Assembly (NCBI GenBank): GCA_937770485.1
Contig: CALJHX010000017.1
Location: 1-64,000 of the forward strand
From: an uncultured Verrucomicrobiae bacterium
GTDB taxonomy: Bacteria; Verrucomicrobiota; Verrucomicrobiia; Limisphaerales; UBA1096
Reading direction: 5' to 3'
Length of the DNA: 64,000 nucleotides
Both the position numbers and the translations under genes were made by a program. Shown here piece by piece: positions 33,855-41,831 of this stretch. Each line of letters opens with the position of its first letter. Positions within the stretch are counted from its first letter, which is position 1. The notes under the pieces were generated by a model. The model was not told where the DNA came from, ran no database searches, and saw only the letters and a list, made by a program, of their open reading frames with translations.

Positions 33855-34870
33855 CTTTTGACGACCTGAGAATTGACAGCCCGTGGTGGCTTTTGTTGCT
33901 GGTGCTCCTGCCTTTGATCGGGTGGTCGCAGCGGCGATGGGCCCGCGGCCGACCGGCGCTGATGTTTTCTTCCGTGCAACTCGTGCGCGGCATCATGGGC
34001 TTGGCCAAGCCCAAGTCGGGGGCGCTCCTGGGGTTTCTGCGGTGGACGGCGCTGTTGCTGTTCGTGCTTGCCGTAGCACGGCCGCAGTGGGGCGAGGGCA
34101 CCGAGAAAATCAAGGCCAGCGGGATCGACATCGCTGTAGCGTTCGACCTGTCCGGCAGCATGCTGGCCGAGGATTTTCAATTGCAGGGTAAACGGGCCAA
34201 CCGGGCCGCCGTGGCCAAGGAGGTGCTAAAGGGATTCGTCAACGACCGTCCGGCGGACCGGATCGGTTTGGTGGCCTTCGCCGGTCAGGCGTACATCGCC
34301 GCGCCGCTGACTCTCGATCACGACTTTCTTCTGGCCAACCTCGATCGGCTCGAGGCTGGGAGTGAGGACATTGAGGATGGCACCGCAATCGGCTCGGCGA
34401 TCAGCGCTGGGCTGAACCGCCTGCGCGGCCTGGACTCGGAGAGCCGCATCATCATCCTGATGACCGATGGGCAAAACAACGCCGGTACTGTCGCACCCCT
34501 GACCGCCGCCGAGGCGGCCGAGTTGCTGGGCGTGAAGGTGTACACGATTGGCGTCGGCACGCGCGGTGTGGCGCCGATGCCGTACACCGATGTATTTAGC
34601 CGCCCGCGCTACCGTAACGTTGAGGTAAACATCGACGAGGATACGCTGCAAAAAATCGCCGAGCGAACTGGTGGTCAGTACTTCCGCGCCGATAGCCAGC
34701 GCAAGTTGCAGGAGATTTACGACAAGATCGACGAGATGGAAAAAACTGAGGTGGAGGTGGAGCGATATTTTAACTACGACGAGTTGTTTCCCTACCTCGT
34801 CATCGCCGGCTTGGCGTTGCTGCTGCTCGAGTTGATCCTCGCCAACACCGTCTGGCTCAAGCTGCCGTAG
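33851..34870 (+). CDS. BatA-like VWA-domain membrane protein
   Basis: 339 aa. Two N-terminal transmembrane helices (WWLLLLVLLPLIGWS and LLGFLRWTALLLFVLAVA) are followed by a VWA domain with the MIDAS DLSGS and later TDGQNN, and a last transmembrane helix near the C-terminus. This is the BatA/BatB pattern. The second protein (BatB), BatD and MoxR were not found next to it, so the set looks minimal. Metal-dependent protein binding at the membrane is the family expectation. Confidence 0.88.
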   Translation: MTFDDLRIDSPWWLLLLVLLPLIGWSQRRWARGRPALMFSSVQLVRGIMGLAKPKSGALLGFLRWTALLLFVLAVARPQWGEGTEKIKASGIDIAVAFDLSGSMLAEDFQLQGKRANRAAVAKEVLKGFVNDRPADRIGLVAFAGQAYIAAPLTLDHDFLLANLDRLEAGSEDIEDGTAIGSAISAGLNRLRGLDSESRIIILMTDGQNNAGTVAPLTAAEAAELLGVKVYTIGVGTRGVAPMPYTDVFSRPRYRNVEVNIDEDTLQKIAERTGGQYFRADSQRKLQEIYDKIDEMEKTEVEVERYFNYDELFPYLVIAGLALLLLELILANTVWLKLP

Positions 34871-34899
34871 GCGTTTTGTTGGGACGTGTGCGGTGTGAC

Positions 34900-34928
34900 T
34901 TGAAACTTCCCCCGATTGGTCCTATAAA
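34900..34928 (+). promoter_or_regulatory. Predicted sigma-70-type promoter of the PhoD-like gene
   Basis: TTGAAA (34900-34905), 17-bp spacer, TATAAA (34923-34928), 26 bp before the start codon at 34955. This is one of the best consensus promoters seen in the window. Confidence 0.6.
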
Positions 34929-34954
34929 CAGCTGTTCCCTATCTTTGTTATACC

Positions 34955-36859
34955 ATGAAAGTAAATCGACGCACTGCAATCAAGATCACCGCCGCCGGGG
35001 TAAGCTCTTTGGCCCTCACTCCGGATTTTTTTGCGGCCAGTGATGCGGCTGTGCCGTTTGGCAAGAAGTACCCTCAACTTGACTCGTTGACCACTGGCGA
35101 ATGGTGGAAGAAGGGCGCCGGAGCGAAAACCCAGCTGAAGGGCAGAGGTCGCAAGGCGGCCGCGCCGCCGATGGATGTGCCGCGTGACCAGGTGATGGCG
35201 TTTGCGGTCTACACCCACCAGGCCGGCGTGCTGAAAATGACGGCTCAACTTTACCCTCTGAAGCCGGGCGAGGAGCGCTTGGCCAGGCTGGAGTTCAAGC
35301 GGGATGGCGAGTGGGTCGAGGTGAAGAAGTCAGAGGTGCGCTACCCCGGCTGGTATGCCCACTTTCGCGTTGAGAATTGGGACGACTCGCAGGACGTGCC
35401 GTACCGAGTGCGTCACGGCGCGAAGGCAATGTTCGAGGGGCGAATTCGCCGTGACCCTTGCAGCAAAAACGAGATCATCGTCGCTAACCTGTCCTGCAAC
35501 TCGAGTCGCACCGCCGGCGGTCGACCGGAAATTGTGGCCAACGTCATGGAGCAGGATCCTGACCTGTTGTTTTTCGGCGGTGACCAGACCTATCGTCACA
35601 CAGAACACACCGTCGGTTGGATTGAGTTTGGCATCCAGTTTCGTGACATCATTCGCGACCGACCCACTATTTGTATTCCGGACGACCACGATGTAGGCCA
35701 CGGTAATGTGTGGGGCGAGAGTGGCAAAAACTCGACTTTACCGGGCAGTGCCGATGGCGGGTACAAGTTTCCTGTGAAGTATGTTAATCAGGTGCAGCGC
35801 CAGCAATCGTGGCATCTGCCGGACTGCCCGGATCCCGCGCCGGTGAATCGCGACATCAGCGTTTACTTCACGCGGATCACCGTCGGCGGTGTGGACTTCG
35901 CTGTGCTGGAGGATCGCAAATTTAAGAGCGGCCCAGTGGGCAAAATCCCGCAGATGGGCCCCCGACCCGATCACATCAACGATCCGAAATACGATCCAAA
36001 AACAATTGACCTGCCCGGCCTGCAACTGCTTGGTCTGCGCCAGGAAAAATTTCTTGAGAACTGGGCGGAGGACTGGACGAACACCGAGATGAAGGGCGTC
36101 CTATCGCAGACCGCGTTTTGTGGAGCGGTACACATGCACGGTGGGCCGAAGAGCCGTCTATTGGCTGATCTTGACTGCAACGGTTGGCCGCAGACACCTC
36201 GAAAAAAGGCGGTTGATCTGATTCGCCGCGCTTGGGCAGTGCATCTCTGCGGTGACCAGCATCTTGCGGTGGTTGTAAAACACGGGATCAGCGAACACGG
36301 AGACGGCCCGTATGGCTTCACGAGCCCCGCGTTGGTCAATACCATCTACGGTCGCTGGTGGCATCCACTCGACGAGCAGCCCGGACCTAACCCTGTACCA
36401 AACAGTCCGCTGCCGTGGACTGGCGATTTTAAGGATGGCCTCGGCAACAAAATCTCAATGATCGCCTACGCAAACCCCGAGAATCGTAACGATGAAAAGA
36501 AACGGGCGGACGGCTTCGGCATCGCCCGGTTTAACAAAAAGAATCGTACGGTGACGTTCGAGTGCTGGCCGCGTTTCAGCGATGTGCGTCACGGAGATGG
36601 GGCGCAATTCCCCGGTTGGCCGATTACCGTGGCGCAGGACGCCAACGACGGCCGCAAGGTTGCCGGTTATTTGCCGGAATTAATCTTTGCAAACGGCGAA
36701 AACCCCGTGGTGCAGATCATCGAGGACAAGAGCGGCGACGTGCTCTACACCGTGCGCGCCCAGAGGTGGCCGCTTCCAGCCGCGTGTTTATTCAAATGGC
36801 AAACACACGGTGAAAATTGGTCCGCAGAAACCGGATGCCAAGACCTTAGCCGGTCTTGA
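34955..36859 (+). CDS. PhoD-like alkaline phosphatase / metallophosphatase, C-terminus frameshifted
   Basis: Exported phosphatase of about 650 aa. The N-terminus has a twin-arginine-like NRRTAIKITAAGVSSLAL. Metal-site motifs of the PhoD fold are present: NLSCNS, DLLFFGGDQTYRH, CIPDDHDVGHGN, and AVHLCGDQHLAVVVKHG with TSPALVN. It would remove phosphate from exported phosphoesters. After DVLYTVRAQ the annotated frame ends in an unlikely tail (RWPLPAACLFKWQ, stop at 36859). The neighbouring frame continues naturally as GGRFQPRVYSNGKHTVKIG and ends at 36905 (AAGELNVSA). So a one-base break lies near 36765; removing one base in CAGAGGTGG restores it. Confidence 0.85.
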   Translation: MKVNRRTAIKITAAGVSSLALTPDFFAASDAAVPFGKKYPQLDSLTTGEWWKKGAGAKTQLKGRGRKAAAPPMDVPRDQVMAFAVYTHQAGVLKMTAQLYPLKPGEERLARLEFKRDGEWVEVKKSEVRYPGWYAHFRVENWDDSQDVPYRVRHGAKAMFEGRIRRDPCSKNEIIVANLSCNSSRTAGGRPEIVANVMEQDPDLLFFGGDQTYRHTEHTVGWIEFGIQFRDIIRDRPTICIPDDHDVGHGNVWGESGKNSTLPGSADGGYKFPVKYVNQVQRQQSWHLPDCPDPAPVNRDISVYFTRITVGGVDFAVLEDRKFKSGPVGKIPQMGPRPDHINDPKYDPKTIDLPGLQLLGLRQEKFLENWAEDWTNTEMKGVLSQTAFCGAVHMHGGPKSRLLADLDCNGWPQTPRKKAVDLIRRAWAVHLCGDQHLAVVVKHGISEHGDGPYGFTSPALVNTIYGRWWHPLDEQPGPNPVPNSPLPWTGDFKDGLGNKISMIAYANPENRNDEKKRADGFGIARFNKKNRTVTFECWPRFSDVRHGDGAQFPGWPITVAQDANDGRKVAGYLPELIFANGENPVVQIIEDKSGDVLYTVRAQRWPLPAACLFKWQTHGENWSAETGCQDLSRS

Positions 36860-36976
36860 GCCCAAGCCCAAGTCAGCCGCCGGTGAATTAAACGTGTCCG
36901 CTTGAAACGGAAAACCCGGGCGCTTGGCTAAGCGCATCCGCGTGTCGCGTGAGCGTCTTGGAGGCGGCGTTTCCAA

Positions 36977-37002
36977 GCGTGCCTAAAAGTCGTTAGGTAC
37001 GC
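36977..37002. other. Strong hairpin without T-tract
   Basis: GCGTGCCTAA (36977-36986), loop AAGTCG, TTAGGTACGC (36993-37002): a 10-bp stem with one G-T pair. Just upstream a second stem CTTGGA..TCCAAG spans the preceding 20 bp. There is no run of T after it, so it is not a textbook terminator, though it may end the PhoD transcript. 36906-37151 holds no gene. Confidence 0.35.
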
Positions 37003-37071
37003 CCTGAATGCTGTAAATGCCATGTCCCAAATCTAACCCACAACTCAAATAATTTGATTTGTTAAAAAAGC

Positions 37072-37100
37072 TTGTGCCTAATCGGGGGGGGGGATATAAA
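37072..37100 (+). promoter_or_regulatory. Candidate phase-variable promoter with a 10-G spacer tract
   Basis: TTGTGC (37072-37077) and TATAAA (37095-37100) are separated by exactly 17 bp that include ten consecutive G (37084-37093). A change in the number of G would shift the spacer from its optimum. A second possible -10, TATAAT, lies at 37131-37136. The gene downstream starts at 37152. Confidence 0.4.
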
Positions 37101-37151
37101 TAGTGGTGGTGTATATTCTTCAATTAAAGGTATAATTTAAATCCAAATATT

Positions 37152-39794
37152 ATGAAAAAAGCTATGAAAAATTGGAGTTGTTTATTGGTGTTTTTCCTGA
37201 CATGCGGTTCCGCGATCTCCCAGACGGCGAGTTGGCAGGCATACAACGACAGCGTCAACGCCAACGGTGGGACGACGGATGAGACTGTGACGATGATCAA
37301 CGTGGGGCGCAGTTCACCGGGGCCTGCGAGTTCGGAGTTGCTGGTGTTTGGCAGTGGGGATGGAACCGGGGTGACAGCGACCTACGAGGAGACGCTGTCG
37401 GAGGGCAGCGTGTATTGGACGAGCGACGCTATTACATTTGACGAGGAGAGCGATGCGGCCAAGCTGTTTGGGGAGGCGTTGGATTTGACCGGTAACATCA
37501 GTTACGGGGACGCGCCGGGATGGCATATGGACCTGATTCTTGAAGGGCTGGATCCGAACAGCAAATATGTCTTTGCTGGGACCGCTATGAGGGGAGGGGG
37601 TCTGGGGTATGCGGAACGCACGACCAACTGGAAAATCATGGGGGCGGAGAGTTTTGTGTATGCCAGTTCGGAGGGGGCTTGGAAGGTGAGCGAGGAGAGC
37701 GTGGAGTTCAGCACGGGGCACAACGAGGAGGGTTACGTGGCGAAGTGGACGGACATTGCTCCGGGAGCCGATGGGAGGATCGTGATCCGGACCAGCCACA
37801 GTGTTGGAGAAGCCAACGGCGGCTTGGCCGGTGCCCACGCCTACAAGGGCTATGCGGGCGGCGTGTTCATGCTTGAATTGCAGCCCTTGCCGAAGGCGAG
37901 TTGGCAGGCATACAACGACAGCGTCAACGCCAACGGTGGGACGACGGATGAGACTGTGACGATGATCAACGTGGGGCGCAGTTCACCGGGGCCTGCGAGT
38001 TCGGAGTTGCTGGTGTTTGGCAGTGGGGATGGAACCGGGGTGACAGCGACCTACGAGGAGACGCTGTCGGAGGGCAGCGTGTATTGGACGAGCGACGCTA
38101 TTACATTTGACGAGGAGAGCGATGCGGCCAAGCTGTTTGGGGAGGCGTTGGATTTGACCGGTAACATCAGTTACGGGGACGCGCCGGGATGGCATATGGA
38201 CCTGATTCTTGAAGGGCTGGATCCGAACAGCAAATATGTCTTTGCTGGGACCGCTATGAGGGGAGGGGGTCTGGGGTATGCGGAACGCACGACCAACTGG
38301 AAAATCATGGGGGCGGAGAGTTTTGTGTATGCCAGTTCGGAGGGGGCTTGGAAGGTGAGCGAGGAGAGCGTGGAGTTCAGCACGGGGCACAACGAGGAGG
38401 GTTACGTGGCGAAGTGGACGGACATTGCTCCGGGAGCCGATGGGAGGATCGTGATCCGGACCAGCCACAGTGTTGGAGAAGCCAACGGCGGCTTGGCCGG
38501 TGCCCACGCCTACAAGGGCTATGCGGGCGGCGTGTTCATGCTTGAATTGCAGGTCGACTCCGGAGCAGTTGCTACGGGGAAGGGGCTAAGCATCCTTCGA
38601 GTTTTCCCGAAGGAGAATGAACTTGAAGCCCACCCGAACAGCCCTCTGCATGTGGTCATCGAACATGATACCCACAAGGTGGATTCGAGTTCGGTGGCGC
38701 TGTTTCTGGACGGCAAAAAGGTAGCCTCAGAAATACAGCAGGTCGGGGACAGGACATTAGTCGTTCATGAATCGGCTGTTGCGTTTGAGGATTTTTCCGA
38801 CCACACCGTCAAAGTGGAGTTCGCCGATGATAGTGATGCGCGCAGTCAATACACCAAGTCATGGAATTTCACCGTCATGGAATGGACCCAGTATGACGCC
38901 CTCCCCGCTGATTCAGCCATTACGCTGAATGACTTGGGAAAACAGGAACGTGGATTCGCCATTCGAGTCGTCGCCACTGACCCCAATGAACCTGACCCCG
39001 ACAAGGAAATCCTAAGCGACATCGGGGATCTTTGGTGGATATGGGATGAGAAGCATTCCGACCATTCCGATCAGACTTTATTCAACTCCGAGGGCTATTA
39101 TTTGGAACGTGCCCAGATCAACTACCAGCGTGATGGGAGAACCATTGGGAACAAGGCGGGGGAAAAGCTTTTCCCTGGCATTAACGGTACCGAATCACTC
39201 ACCCCCGAGGGGTTGGAATTACCTGTCATTCATTTCGGCTTGGAGACGACTGCCCTTCTCGAACTGGACGAGGGCTATTACCATATGCAAATCACAACCA
39301 CCCCGATCCACCTACTTCACATTGGATTAGGTGATGACGCAGTGGAATTATCCCCGGATGAATCAGTCACCCCTGGCATTGAGGATGCAAGAGCTTGGGA
39401 ATACAAATTTGTCGTCGAAAAGCCCGGTCTCTATCCCTTCACACTTTTCTATTATGATTACCTGGGAGGGAGTTCCTCGTTGACCGCGAGCGGCGGGACG
39501 GCCTCCAGTCTGGAATGGTTGAATATCGCTCCCACTGGGATGAAATACCTGATCAACGGAGATGACGACCGGGCGATCACCGCCTATATCCCGCCAGATG
39601 CCATTGTCGAGATGAGCCCCGCCACAATGAGTGTTTTGCGGCAGGACGGAAACATGATTGTTACCTGGTCCGAGCCAGGCACGTTGCAGGGGGCCGAAAA
39701 GATTACCGGCCCGTGGAACGATGTTGTTGGGGCCTCTTCTCCGCATTCTGTGGCTCTCGGTTCAAGCGTGATGTTTTATCGTGTCCGGCATTGA
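37152..39794 (+). CDS. Exported surface-type protein with perfectly duplicated 219-aa domain
   Basis: 880 aa. The signal peptide (MKKAMKNWSCLLVFFLTCGSAIS) is followed by two copies of a domain beginning SWQAYNDSVNANGGTTDETVT and ending AGGVFMLELQ, of unknown family and rich in beta-structure. After these come an Ig-like region (about 485-575: SSVALFLDGKKVAS) and a C-terminal region (WLNIAPTGMKYLINGDDDRAITAYIP). The closing stretch ends VMFYRVRH, an ending common in exported Verrucomicrobia proteins. Probably a cell-surface or secreted adhesin-like or polymer-binding protein. No catalytic motif was seen. A poly-G promoter candidate lies upstream and no obvious operon partner is present. Confidence 0.75.
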   Translation: MKKAMKNWSCLLVFFLTCGSAISQTASWQAYNDSVNANGGTTDETVTMINVGRSSPGPASSELLVFGSGDGTGVTATYEETLSEGSVYWTSDAITFDEESDAAKLFGEALDLTGNISYGDAPGWHMDLILEGLDPNSKYVFAGTAMRGGGLGYAERTTNWKIMGAESFVYASSEGAWKVSEESVEFSTGHNEEGYVAKWTDIAPGADGRIVIRTSHSVGEANGGLAGAHAYKGYAGGVFMLELQPLPKASWQAYNDSVNANGGTTDETVTMINVGRSSPGPASSELLVFGSGDGTGVTATYEETLSEGSVYWTSDAITFDEESDAAKLFGEALDLTGNISYGDAPGWHMDLILEGLDPNSKYVFAGTAMRGGGLGYAERTTNWKIMGAESFVYASSEGAWKVSEESVEFSTGHNEEGYVAKWTDIAPGADGRIVIRTSHSVGEANGGLAGAHAYKGYAGGVFMLELQVDSGAVATGKGLSILRVFPKENELEAHPNSPLHVVIEHDTHKVDSSSVALFLDGKKVASEIQQVGDRTLVVHESAVAFEDFSDHTVKVEFADDSDARSQYTKSWNFTVMEWTQYDALPADSAITLNDLGKQERGFAIRVVATDPNEPDPDKEILSDIGDLWWIWDEKHSDHSDQTLFNSEGYYLERAQINYQRDGRTIGNKAGEKLFPGINGTESLTPEGLELPVIHFGLETTALLELDEGYYHMQITTTPIHLLHIGLGDDAVELSPDESVTPGIEDARAWEYKFVVEKPGLYPFTLFYYDYLGGSSSLTASGGTASSLEWLNIAPTGMKYLINGDDDRAITAYIPPDAIVEMSPATMSVLRQDGNMIVTWSEPGTLQGAEKITGPWNDVVGASSPHSVALGSSVMFYRVRH
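37226..37883 (+). repeat. 658-bp direct repeat, copy 1
   Basis: First copy of an internal duplication in the 880-aa gene. It appears identical base for base to copy 2 at 37895-38552; the period is 669 bp with an 11-bp linker (CCCTTGCCGAA). Confidence 0.9.
37895..38552 (+). repeat. 658-bp direct repeat, copy 2
   Basis: Second copy, read as identical to 37226-37883, including silent positions. This implies very recent duplication, gene conversion, or an assembly artefact. Confidence 0.9.
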
Positions 39795-39845
39795 ACCCTA
39801 AATCATTATAGCTGGCCTTATATTTTAAAGGGTCAAGGTGATTAT

Positions 39846-39902
39846 ATGAAAGACATTGACCAAAGAGCGGTATGTTTGTTTTACAAGGCTTCTAATCAAT
39901 GA
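39846..39902 (+). CDS. 18-aa upstream ORF coupled to the dehydrogenase gene
   Basis: ATG at 39846, preceded by AAGGTG at good spacing, codes MKDIDQRAVCLFYKASNQ. Its TGA overlaps the ATG of the next gene (ATGA at 39899). It could be a leader that couples or regulates translation of the 631-aa protein, or a chance frame. Confidence 0.3.
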   Translation: MKDIDQRAVCLFYKASNQ

Positions 39903-41794
39903 AGAGGTTGATACCACTCTGTTTTTGTGCTCTTGGCTTTGTATTGCTGAATGCGGCTGAGCAACAGCTAGTTAATACTCAGGAGATCACCACGCCATTT
40001 TTGAAACCGGCTGATGCGCTGAAGGGCATCTCGCTGCCGGATGGGTTTAGGGTACAACTTAGCGCGGCCGAACCGGATGTTCAGCAGCCGATCGCCATGG
40101 CTTGGGACAGCCGAGGTCGGTTGTGGTTGGCCGAGTGCTACACCTATGCGGAGAGCCGGGTGAACTTCGACTTGCGCCTCAAGGATCGAATCCTGATTTT
40201 CGAGGACACCGACAACGACGGCGTCTTTGACAGACGAAAGGTTTTTTGGGATCAAGGGTCGCAACTGACGTCAATCGTGCTTGGATTTGGCGGCGTCTGG
40301 GCAGCCTGTGCGCCTAATATCCTGTTTATTCCAGACCGAAATGGCGACGACGTGCCGGACGCAGAGCCGGAGGTGGTGCTCGACGGTTTCGACAATGACC
40401 GAGTGCGGCACAACATCGTCAACGGGCTGAAATGGGGGCCGGACGGCTGGCTTTACGGGCGGCACGGCATTCTCGCTAGCTCGCATGTTGGCGTTCCTGG
40501 GACACCCGTTGAAAAGCGCACTCGTATCAACTGCAGCATATTTCGTTACCATCCAATTACAAAAGAGTTTGATGTCGTCTGCCACGGCACGACGAATTCA
40601 TGGGGACACGATTGGGACAGGCACGGGCAGCTTTTTTTCATCAACTCCGTCATTGGGCACCTCTGGCATGCTGTTCCCGGCGCGCGTTACAGCCGCATGT
40701 ACGGCAACCACTTTGACAAGTTCCTGTACGAACTCGTGCCGCAGACCGCCGATCACTTCCACTGGGACCAGGGCAACGAGCACTGGGCCGACTTGAAAAA
40801 GAAAGGCATGACCTCGCCCACCAATGCGGCCGGTGGCGGTCACGCGCATTGCGGGATGATGATCTATGGCGCGGACAACTGGCCGGAAGAATATCGAGGT
40901 CAGGTGTTCACGCTGAACTTGCATGGTCGCCGGATCAACCGGGACACGTTACACCGTCAGGGGGCCGGCTACGTGGGCAGCCACGCCGAGGACATGATGC
41001 TGACCCGCGACCTTTGGTTCCGCGGCATTGAGCTGGGCTACGGGCCGGACGGCGGTGTATTCGTGCTCGACTGGTCGGATATCGGTGAATGCCACGAGAG
41101 CGACGGTATCCACCGCACCAGCGGTCGCATTTTCAAGATCACTCATGGCGAAACCAAGCCACTGAAAAGAGATTTGGGCACACTGGGTAGCCTCGACTTG
41201 GCCATGCTGCAAACACACAGCAACGAGTGGCACGCGCGCATGGCGCGCCGCTTGTTGCAGGAGCGCGCCGTCGCCGGGGATGACCTTTGCCAAGCGCGTG
41301 AACATTTGTTTGCACTGTACTCTGGGAGCGAATCGATCCCGCACCGTCTCCGCGCCATGTGGGCGCTTCACACCACGGGAGGCTTGAGTGAGGAGTGGCT
41401 GCTGGAACAGTCAAACGACGAAAGTGAGCATGTCCGTGTCTGGGCGATTAAACTGCTGACGGATGATGGCCGGGTGTCAGCCAAGGCGCTTGGCCGCCTC
41501 GTCGAGATGGCCGAGTCGGACATGGCCGGCCTGGTTCAACTGCACCTGGCCTCGACGCTGCGATTGCTCCCCTTGGCCAAGCGCTGGGCTTTGGCCGCGC
41601 CGTTGGTCTCGCACAAGCGCCATGCGGCCGACCCGGTTTTGCCCCTGATGATCTGGTACGGGATCAACCCGGCCGTTGGTGAAAACCGAACCAGGGCCCT
41701 TCAGCTCTTGGCCAAGTGTCAAATCCCCAAGGTCCGCCAGTTCATCGCCCGCCGCTTGGCCGGCGATCCGGGTGAGTCAAACAAGCAGGACTAA
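39899..41794 (+). CDS. PVC-type membrane-bound dehydrogenase-like protein
   Basis: 631 aa. A signal peptide (MKRLIPLCFCALGFVLLNAAE) leads to a six-bladed propeller domain of the type seen in 'putative membrane-bound dehydrogenase' proteins of Planctomycetes and Verrucomicrobia: GFRVQLSAAEPDVQQPIAMAWDSRGRLWLAECYTYAE in parts, RILIFEDTDNDGVFD, VVLDGFDNDRVRHNIVNGLKWGPDGWLYGRHG, GYGPDGGVFVLDWSDIGECHES. A HEAT-like helical region follows (about 440-620). The C-terminal cytochrome found in relatives is missing. Probably periplasmic, oxidising sugars or alcohols; the substrate is unknown. It converges with the 1034-aa relative that does carry a heme domain, and the two may form a functional pair. 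Confidence 0.85.
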   Translation: MKRLIPLCFCALGFVLLNAAEQQLVNTQEITTPFLKPADALKGISLPDGFRVQLSAAEPDVQQPIAMAWDSRGRLWLAECYTYAESRVNFDLRLKDRILIFEDTDNDGVFDRRKVFWDQGSQLTSIVLGFGGVWAACAPNILFIPDRNGDDVPDAEPEVVLDGFDNDRVRHNIVNGLKWGPDGWLYGRHGILASSHVGVPGTPVEKRTRINCSIFRYHPITKEFDVVCHGTTNSWGHDWDRHGQLFFINSVIGHLWHAVPGARYSRMYGNHFDKFLYELVPQTADHFHWDQGNEHWADLKKKGMTSPTNAAGGGHAHCGMMIYGADNWPEEYRGQVFTLNLHGRRINRDTLHRQGAGYVGSHAEDMMLTRDLWFRGIELGYGPDGGVFVLDWSDIGECHESDGIHRTSGRIFKITHGETKPLKRDLGTLGSLDLAMLQTHSNEWHARMARRLLQERAVAGDDLCQAREHLFALYSGSESIPHRLRAMWALHTTGGLSEEWLLEQSNDESEHVRVWAIKLLTDDGRVSAKALGRLVEMAESDMAGLVQLHLASTLRLLPLAKRWALAAPLVSHKRHAADPVLPLMIWYGINPAVGENRTRALQLLAKCQIPKVRQFIARRLAGDPGESNKQD

Positions 41795-41831
41795 CGGCCG
41801 CTTCTTGGCAAAACGCTAAGGAAGCAGTCGC

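Noticed and set aside
37314-38507. Two identical 174-codon minus-strand frames
   Set aside because: They are the antisense of the duplicated domain, not genes.
39856-39884. TTGACC with a 17-bp spacer as promoter of the 631-aa dehydrogenase
   Set aside because: The matching -10 (TTTTAC) agrees at only three of six positions.
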